A stretch of 64,000 nucleotides of DNA from an uncultured Eubacteriales bacterium (lineage in GTDB: Bacteria > Bacillota > Clostridia > Oscillospirales > Acutalibacteraceae): positions 1 to 64,000 of the forward strand of contig CAKSNE010000007.1 of the NCBI GenBank assembly GCA_934476085.1, read 5' to 3'. The notes under the pieces are model-generated. The model worked only from the letters and a program-made list of their open reading frames with translations. It searched no databases and was not told where the DNA came from. Below, one piece after another: positions 58,773 through 64,000 of the stretch. Position 1 is the first letter of the stretch. Each line of letters starts with the position of its first letter. Position numbers and translations under genes: made by a program.

Positions 58773-59759
58773 TCATATACTTAATTCATCAATTAATTTT
58801 AATTCTTCGCTTGTAAACTCAGGGGCTGAGAGTATTTTTAAGTTATCAAGAATTTGTTCAGGTTTTGAAGCACCTATTAAAACACTTGTAACTTCATCAT
58901 CTTTAAGCACCCATTGCAAAGCCATTTGAGCGAGTGATTGACCTCTTGAAACCGCCATTTCATTAAGCTTTTTAATGCTTTCTATTCGCTCTTCAACTTT
59001 GTTTTCCTGCAAAAATCTGCCGTCTGTTTTAACACGACTGTCTTCAGGAATACCGTTTAAATATCTGTTTGTCAAAAGTCCTTGAGCGAGTGGGCTAAAT
59101 GAAATAACACCCTTGCCGCATTCTTTTGAAGCTTTTTTAAGACCGTTATTTTCAATTGTTCTGTTAAAAATATTATAAGAATTTTGATTGATAATAAACG
59201 GACAATGTAGTTCTTCTAAAATTTCACTTGCTTGTTTCATTCGCTCGCCATCATAGTTTGAAAGTCCAACATAAAGTGCTTTACCGCTGTTTACAATTGA
59301 TGAAAGTGCCAACATTGTTTCTTCAAGCGGAGTGTTTGGATCAGGACGATGATGATAAAAAATATCAACATAATCAAGTCCCATTCTGTTAAGTGATTGG
59401 TCAAGACTTGAAACTAAATATTTTTTGCTGCCCCAATCGCCATAAGGACCCGGCCACATATAATAACCCGCTTTTGTTGAGATAACCATTTCATCTCTGT
59501 AAGCACCCATTTCTTCTTTTAAAATTTTGCCGAAGTTACGCTCTGCATCGCCTTCGTTTGGGCCATAGTTATTAGCAAGGTCAAAATGAGTAATACCATT
59601 GTCAAAAGCGGTAAAACACATATTTTTCATATTCTCAAAAACGCCTGTTGAGCCGAAATTATGCCAAAAACCAAGCGAAATACAAGGTAGTTTTAATCCG
59701 CTGTTTCCAACACGGTTATATTTCATATTATCGTATCTTTTTTCATTTGGAATATACAT
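58773..59759 (-). CDS. Aldo/keto reductase, L-glyceraldehyde-3-phosphate reductase (YghZ)-like
   Basis: 328 residues from ATG 59759, with GGAGGAAGAG upstream; the frame extends 11 codons without a better site. The AKR barrel has catalytic Asp/Tyr in THFDLANNYGP and Lys in ISTKAGY, plus the YHHRPD block. The early NEKRYDNMKYNRVGNSGLKLP segment and MWPGPYGDWGSKKYL are typical of the YghZ/Gpr group, which reduces small aldehydes including methylglyoxal and L-glyceraldehyde 3-phosphate. It is monocistronic, with no link to neighbours except the shared terminator. Confidence 0.88.
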   Translation of the reverse strand: MYIPNEKRYDNMKYNRVGNSGLKLPCISLGFWHNFGSTGVFENMKNMCFTAFDNGITHFDLANNYGPNEGDAERNFGKILKEEMGAYRDEMVISTKAGYYMWPGPYGDWGSKKYLVSSLDQSLNRMGLDYVDIFYHHRPDPNTPLEETMLALSSIVNSGKALYVGLSNYDGERMKQASEILEELHCPFIINQNSYNIFNRTIENNGLKKASKECGKGVISFSPLAQGLLTNRYLNGIPEDSRVKTDGRFLQENKVEERIESIKKLNEMAVSRGQSLAQMALQWVLKDDEVTSVLIGASKPEQILDNLKILSAPEFTSEELKLIDELSI

Positions 59760-59855
59760 TTTTCTCTTCCTCCAATTTATAAAATTTCGCAATTATATTA
59801 TAACTTTATTGTTTAAATTTTTCATTATAAATTTTTAAGCCTTTTTTAAAAATTT

Positions 59856-61256
59856 TTACTGTATGCACTCGGCTAATGTCTTGACCGCTTTTTCTATTGT
59901 TTCAGGCTTAATACCGGAATAGTTTATAACCAAAGTGTGTTTACATTCTTCGGTAGGATTTTGATAATACTCTGATAAAAGTGAGAGTTTTATGTTGTTT
60001 TTCTCGGCAATTTCTTTGATTTTTTCATCAGATAAATCTGTTTTTATTTTCATCAAAAAATGAAGCCCTGAATTTTCTTCGGTTATCGTTGCTATTTTTG
60101 ATAAACTGCTTTGTTCAATCTCTCTTAAAAGCCTGTCACGAAGTGAACGATAGTATCTTCTCATTCTGTTTATATGCCGTTCAAAATAACCGTCTTTTAA
60201 AAAGCGGAGCAATGTGTACTGTTCAAAATTTGAAACTGTGCATGAGTAAAAATTCATTTTATCTTGAAATTTCTTTGTTAAATGTGGCGGTAAAACCATA
60301 TAACTAATACGAATTGTCGAAGCAAGGCTTTTTGAAAAAGTGTTCATATAAATAACCTTTTCAATTACATCAATACTTTGTAAAGAAGGAATTGGTTTAC
60401 CTGTCATTCTAAATTCACTGTCAAAATCGTCTTCAATTATGTAGCGATCTTTGCTCGCTGCCGCCCAACCGATAATTTCATATCGCCTGCTAATCGGAGT
60501 CGTAATTCCGCTAGGAAAGTGATGAGATGGCGAAATATGAACAATATCAGCACCGCTTTCACGCAGCTTATCTACAATAATTCCGTTTTCATCAATAGGA
60601 ATAAAACTGCATTTTACATTTGCCCCGTTATAAATCCTATATAGCTTTTTGTAACCTGGGTCTTCAAGCGAGTATGACTTATCATAGCCTAAAAGTTCAA
60701 TAATAAGCCTGTATAAATAATCAGTTCCCGCACCGATTATTATGTTATCGGCTGAAACATTCATTCCACGAAAAGTTTTTAAATGCTTTGCAATTTCTTC
60801 TCTAAGTTCGTAAATTCCTGCAGGAGAAGAAGTTTTCATAAGCGAGTTAGGCAAGTCTGTCATAACTTCTCTCATTAATTTAGTCCAAATTGAAAAAGGA
60901 AATGTATCAGGGTTTGTGTGGTTCCCCGCAAGATTTATTAAAAATTCGTCATTTTTTTCATTGCTATCATAAATTCTGCTAGGCTGATTTGTTTCCGGTT
61001 TTTCAAAATTTTCGCTTATTTCAGCAATAAAATAACCTTTTTTTGCTATTGAATAAATATAACCCTCGCTAATTAATTGATGATAAGCGTTTTCAACAGT
61101 AATTGTGCTTATGTTCAGATTTTTTGCAAAAGCACGCTTTGACGGAAGCTTTGTTCCGCTCTTTAAAACGCCATGTTCAATATCATTTTTAATGCATTTA
61201 TATAAATGTTCATATAAACTATCTGACCCTATATCGTTAAAAAAGTATGTCAGCAT
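59856..61256 (-). CDS. pdxR: MocR-type regulator PdxR (GntR wHTH + aminotransferase-like domain)
   Basis: 466 residues. A winged-helix domain (about 10-78, GTKLPSKRAFAKNLNISTITVENAYHQL) is followed by a type I aminotransferase-like domain (about 110-466) that binds PLP, with a likely PLP lysine in MNTFSKSLASTIRISY. This is the MocR architecture. The gene is divergent from pdxS-pdxT across 120 nt, the standard position of PdxR, which activates pyridoxal-phosphate synthesis genes when PLP is low. The operator candidate lies at 61276-61321. Confidence 0.92.
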   Translation of the reverse strand: MLTYFFNDIGSDSLYEHLYKCIKNDIEHGVLKSGTKLPSKRAFAKNLNISTITVENAYHQLISEGYIYSIAKKGYFIAEISENFEKPETNQPSRIYDSNEKNDEFLINLAGNHTNPDTFPFSIWTKLMREVMTDLPNSLMKTSSPAGIYELREEIAKHLKTFRGMNVSADNIIIGAGTDYLYRLIIELLGYDKSYSLEDPGYKKLYRIYNGANVKCSFIPIDENGIIVDKLRESGADIVHISPSHHFPSGITTPISRRYEIIGWAAASKDRYIIEDDFDSEFRMTGKPIPSLQSIDVIEKVIYMNTFSKSLASTIRISYMVLPPHLTKKFQDKMNFYSCTVSNFEQYTLLRFLKDGYFERHINRMRRYYRSLRDRLLREIEQSSLSKIATITEENSGLHFLMKIKTDLSDEKIKEIAEKNNIKLSLLSEYYQNPTEECKHTLVINYSGIKPETIEKAVKTLAECIQ

Positions 61257-61275
61257 ATTATCAATTTACACCTTT

Positions 61276-61321
61276 CTGACCATTTTGGATATATCGAAAT
61301 TGGATATTTTAATAAGGTCAG
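61276..61321. promoter_or_regulatory. Candidate PdxR operator between pdxR and pdxS
   Basis: Outer inverted repeat CTGACC (61276-61281) / GGTCAG (61316-61321) with two direct repeats TTGGATAT (61285-61292, 61300-61307) spaced by 15 bp start to start. MocR regulators usually bind two or three direct repeats. Confidence 0.55.
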
Positions 61322-61376
61322 TTTTATTATACAATATTTAAGACAAAAGTCAATACAAAAAAGGTGGTTATTAAAA

Positions 61377-62252
61377 ATGAGTGAAAACAGATACGGATTA
61401 AATAAAGCGTTAGCACAAATGTTAAAAGGTGGAGTAATTATGGATGTTACTACTCCTGAACAGGCTAAAATCGCAGAAAAAGCAGGTGCTTGTGCAGTTA
61501 TGGCACTAGAGAGAATTCCGGCTGATATCAGAGCAGCCGGCGGTGTTTCAAGAATGAGCGACCCTGCTATGATTAAAGGTATTCAAGAAGCAGTTTCAAT
61601 TCCTGTTATGGCTAAATGCCGTATCGGCCATTTTGCAGAAGCCCAGTTGCTTGAAGCTATCGAGATTGATTATATTGATGAGAGTGAAGTTTTAAGCCCT
61701 GCTGATGATACTTATCATATTGACAAAACTAAATTTTCAGTTCCTTTTGTTTGCGGTGCTAAAGATTTAGGCGAGGCTCTTCGCAGAATCAATGAAGGCG
61801 CTTCAATGATTAGAACAAAAGGCGAGCCTGGCACAGGCGATGTAGTTCAGGCAGTTCGCCACATGAGAATGATGAACAGTGCTATTTCTAAAATAGTTTC
61901 TTTGAGAGAAGACGAGTTATTTAACGAAGCTAAGGTTTTAGAAGTTCCTTATGACCTTGTTAAATATGTTCATGATAATGGCAGACTTCCTGTTGTAAAC
62001 TTCGCAGCCGGCGGTGTTGCAACTCCTGCTGACGCAGCTTTAATGATGCAACTTGGCGCAGAAGGCGTTTTTGTAGGTTCCGGTATCTTTAAATCAGGCG
62101 ATCCTGAAAAGAGAGCTAATGCAATTGTAAAAGCAGTAGCAAATTATAACGATGCAAAACTAATTGCCAAATTATCAGAAAACCTTGGTGAAGCTATGGT
62201 TGGTATAAACGAAGATGAAATTAATATTCTAATGGCAGAGCGAGGCAAATAA
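61377..62252 (+). CDS. pdxS: Pyridoxal 5'-phosphate synthase subunit PdxS
   Basis: 291 residues, with AAGGTGG upstream. TIM barrel with Lys80 in VMAKCRIGHFAEAQ (Schiff-base Lys) and the DYIDESEVLSPADD block. It combines ribose 5-phosphate, glyceraldehyde 3-phosphate and ammonia to give PLP in the ribose-5-phosphate-dependent (DXP-independent) route. Forms a complex with PdxT, encoded 4 nt downstream. Very well conserved; cytosolic. Confidence 0.98.
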   Translation: MSENRYGLNKALAQMLKGGVIMDVTTPEQAKIAEKAGACAVMALERIPADIRAAGGVSRMSDPAMIKGIQEAVSIPVMAKCRIGHFAEAQLLEAIEIDYIDESEVLSPADDTYHIDKTKFSVPFVCGAKDLGEALRRINEGASMIRTKGEPGTGDVVQAVRHMRMMNSAISKIVSLREDELFNEAKVLEVPYDLVKYVHDNGRLPVVNFAAGGVATPADAALMMQLGAEGVFVGSGIFKSGDPEKRANAIVKAVANYNDAKLIAKLSENLGEAMVGINEDEINILMAERGK

Positions 62253-62256
62253 ACTG

Positions 62257-62826
62257 ATGAAAATAGGTGTTTTAGCAGTTCAGGGTGCTTTTGCCGAACA
62301 TATTAAAATGCTTGAAAGTTTGGGTGTAACCTGTGTTGAACTTCGTCAAAAAAGTGATATTGATAATTCGCTTGACGGCATTGTTTTGCCTGGCGGTGAA
62401 AGTACAACTCAAGGCAAACTTTTGCATGAGTTAGATATGTTTGAGCCATTAAAAAATCTAATTAAAAGCGGTGTTCCTACTCTTGCAACATGTGCGGGAT
62501 TAATACTTTTAGCTGAAAAATTAGATAATGATGACAGAACTCATTTAGCACTTTTGCCTGTAACAGTTACCAGAAATGCTTATGGCAGACAGCTTGGCAG
62601 TTTTGAAAAAAACGCTGAAATAAAAGGTGTTGGCGAGTATCCTTGCGTATTTATTCGTGCGCCGTATATCAGTAGCGAAAGCGATGAGTGTGAGAATTTG
62701 TGCGTTATTGATGAACATCAAGTTGGTGTTAAATACAAAAATATTTTGGCGTTTGCTTTTCATCCTGAATTAACAGATGATACAAGAATTCATAAAGAAT
62801 TTTTGAATTTAATAGAAAATAATTAA
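62257..62826 (+). CDS. pdxT: Pyridoxal 5'-phosphate synthase glutaminase subunit PdxT
   Basis: 189 residues. Class I glutamine amidotransferase with LPGGEST, nucleophile Cys79 in TCAGLIL, and His169-Pro-Glu171 near the end. It releases ammonia from glutamine and channels it to PdxS. Directly follows pdxS (4 nt) and is ended by a terminator. Confidence 0.97.
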   Translation: MKIGVLAVQGAFAEHIKMLESLGVTCVELRQKSDIDNSLDGIVLPGGESTTQGKLLHELDMFEPLKNLIKSGVPTLATCAGLILLAEKLDNDDRTHLALLPVTVTRNAYGRQLGSFEKNAEIKGVGEYPCVFIRAPYISSESDECENLCVIDEHQVGVKYKNILAFAFHPELTDDTRIHKEFLNLIENN

Positions 62827-62846
62827 TAATAAACAGTGTAAACAAA

Positions 62847-62884
62847 AACAGCCTAGAGTTATAAAAAACTCTAGGCTGTTTTGT
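62847..62884. terminator. Bidirectional terminator after pdxT and the DUF1540 gene
   Basis: AACAGCCTAGAGTT / AACTCTAGGCTGTT stem; T-rich on the plus side, T-run also on the minus side. Confidence 0.85.
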
Positions 62885-62888
62885 TATC

Positions 62889-63056
62889 TTATTTCATTTC
62901 AAAAGAAAGACAGTCAGTACATTGATCAACTGTTGGGTCGCATTCATGTGTACCAATTCTGATTCTATCGAGAGCACAGTAATCAGCTTCTGTGCTATGG
63001 TTTTTGCAAGAAACTACTGAGCATTCGATACATTTGTTACAATTACAAGTATCCAT
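62889..63056 (-). CDS. DUF1540-family small cysteine-rich protein
   Basis: 55 residues, below usual ORF-calling length. ATG 63056 has AAGGAGGAAATG upstream and the stop is at 62889. The sequence MDTCNCNKCIECSVVSCKNH is followed by CALDRIRIG, CDP and CTDC; nine Cys fit the DUF1540 pattern (one or two CxxxxC blocks per domain). These small, probably metal-binding proteins are common in Clostridia and of unknown role. It sits alone between pdxT and citrate synthase. Confidence 0.85.
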   Translation of the reverse strand: MDTCNCNKCIECSVVSCKNHSTEADYCALDRIRIGTHECDPTVDQCTDCLSFEMK

Positions 63057-63138
63057 TAGTCATTTCCTCCTTAATTCAAGATACATTTATATTATCTTCA
63101 AAAATCAAGGGTTTTATACTATAAAAATCAAAATATTA

Positions 63139-63172
63139 AAAAATCCGCTGAAATATAAAGTTTCAGCGGATA
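63139..63172 (-). terminator. Terminator of citrate synthase gene
   Basis: ATCCGCTGAAA / TTTCAGCGGAT stem; on the minus strand followed by TTTTTTAATA. Confidence 0.85.
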
Positions 63173-63176
63173 AATT

Positions 63177-64000
63177 TTATCTTTTTTCAAGCGGTAAATA
63201 GTCTTTTTCAGGCATAACGCTCATATAAGCCGGACGAATAATTCTTGAAGAATTATTAAGCTCTTCAATTCTGTGTGCTGACCAACCGGCAATTCTCGCA
63301 ATCGCAAAAATCGGTGTGTAAAGTTCAGCAGGTAAGTCGAGCATATCATAAACAAAGCCTGAATAAAAGTCAACATTAGGGCTGACTGCTTTGTGAAGTG
63401 CCTTTTTACCACCTATAATCTGCGGTGCAAGTCGAGCAACATTAGCATAAAGATTGTATTCATCAGTTCTGTTTTTAGCTTTTGAAAGTTTTTGAACATA
63501 CTCCTCAAAAATTACTGCTCTAGGGTCAGATATTGTGTAAACAGCATGTCCCATTCCATATATTAATCCTGCTTTATCAAAAATTTCTTTATTGATAATT
63601 TTGTTTAAGCAGCTAGTAATTTCTTCGTCATCGTTCCAATCTTTAACGGTTTCTTTTATAACATCAAACATACCCATAACTTTTTTGTTTGCACCACCGT
63701 GTTTTGGACCTTTAAGCGAACAAAGCGATGCCGCAATAGCAGAATAAGTATCAGTACCTGAAGAAGTTACAACATGGTCGGTAAATGTTGAGTTGTTACC
63801 GCCACCGTGTTCAGCGTGAAGAACAAGCGCCATATCAAGCACTTTTGCCTCTAAATCAGTATATTTTTTATCAGAACGCAACATTCTTAAAATGTTTTCA
63901 GCGGTTGATAATTCAAGGCTTGGATTATGAACATAAAGCGATTTTCCGCAAACATAATGTCTGTAAGCCTGATAACTGTAAACCGCCATCATAGGAAAAG
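63177..64000 (-). CDS. Citrate synthase, C-terminal part (5' end outside window)
   Basis: At least 274 codons; the frame stays open to the window end (codons F-P before the M-M at 63992), so the first in-window ATG is internal. Active-site features are visible: LHAEHGGG, the catalytic His in GPKHGGAN, GMGHAVY and Asp in SPNVDFYSG. It condenses oxaloacetate and acetyl-CoA to citrate. The missing N-terminal part is about 170-180 residues by comparison with the family. 2-Methylcitrate synthase cannot be excluded from this portion. Confidence 0.9.
   Translation of the reverse strand, partial: FPMMAVYSYQAYRHYVCGKSLYVHNPSLELSTAENILRMLRSDKKYTDLEAKVLDMALVLHAEHGGGNNSTFTDHVVTSSGTDTYSAIAASLCSLKGPKHGGANKKVMGMFDVIKETVKDWNDDEEITSCLNKIINKEIFDKAGLIYGMGHAVYTISDPRAVIFEEYVQKLSKAKNRTDEYNLYANVARLAPQIIGGKKALHKAVSPNVDFYSGFVYDMLDLPAELYTPIFAIARIAGWSAHRIEELNNSSRIIRPAYMSVMPEKDYLPLEKR

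Noticed and set aside
58773..59759. Minus-strand aldo/keto reductase as a member of the ydj-like pathway
   Set aside because: It is more than 20 kb away, on the opposite strand, and belongs to the YghZ group rather than YdjG.

Overview
The window is AT-rich, with Shine-Dalgarno-led genes, several TTG/GTG starts, dockerin modules, Thr/Ser-rich linkers, DUF1540 and DUF896 proteins and secreted polysaccharide-active enzymes. This points to a Gram-positive anaerobic Clostridia genome, probably a Ruminococcus-like Oscillospiraceae member from a gut or rumen. That placement is inference. The window starts inside one gene (leucine-rich-repeat protein) and ends inside another (citrate synthase). No phage, insertion sequence or CRISPR array was seen.

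1-8.3 kb: two tandem BspA-type LRR protein genes identical over 1,018 nt, hslO (Hsp33) on the minus strand, a secreted polysaccharide deacetylase with an N-terminal dockerin, a DUF2156 / Cys-cluster / DUF218 gene run, and an independently transcribed 39-residue acidic peptide gene that automatic ORF calling would miss. 8.3-14.2 kb: a minus-strand operon (shikimate-kinase-like, dockerin transglutaminase, CE2-type esterase), a PrsA/SurA-like lipoprotein, and an S1-domain protein. 14.3-23.3 kb: FHA-FtsW/RodA fusion plus PBP, small proteins, a diguanylate cyclase, a GH94 phosphorylase, a pseudouridine synthase, a methyltransferase and a low-molecular-weight phosphatase. 23.5-29.5 kb: a 1,673-residue GH16 + CE2-like modular enzyme, an HD protein and tRNA-Leu(UAA).

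29.9-39.7 kb: a complete Firmicute counterpart of the Escherichia coli ydj cluster: two zinc dehydrogenases, MFS importer, class II aldolase, PfkB kinase, aldo/keto reductase and DeoR regulator. A sugar-phosphate epimerase and a DAACS-type symporter are added. Palindromic operator candidates flank it. 39.8-43.8 kb: a MacAB/YknXYZ-like ABC exporter.

43.9-58.7 kb is the most striking region. It has two class I cyclic-di-GMP (GEMM-I) riboswitches, each with a strong promoter and an overlapping intrinsic terminator. The first leads an eight-gene operon: two small membrane/coiled-coil proteins, a 7TM HD-GYP phosphodiesterase, a large glycosidase-like pseudoenzyme, a HEAT-repeat membrane protein, a processive GT2 polysaccharide synthase and two glycosidase-like proteins. 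The second leads a secreted Flg_new-repeat protein. I read this as a c-di-GMP-switched exopolysaccharide and surface-protein system. The HD-GYP protein would give negative feedback, and the GGDEF cyclase at 18.0-19.2 kb is a possible source of the signal. 58.8-64 kb: an aldo/keto reductase, pdxR divergent from pdxST, a DUF1540 protein and citrate synthase.
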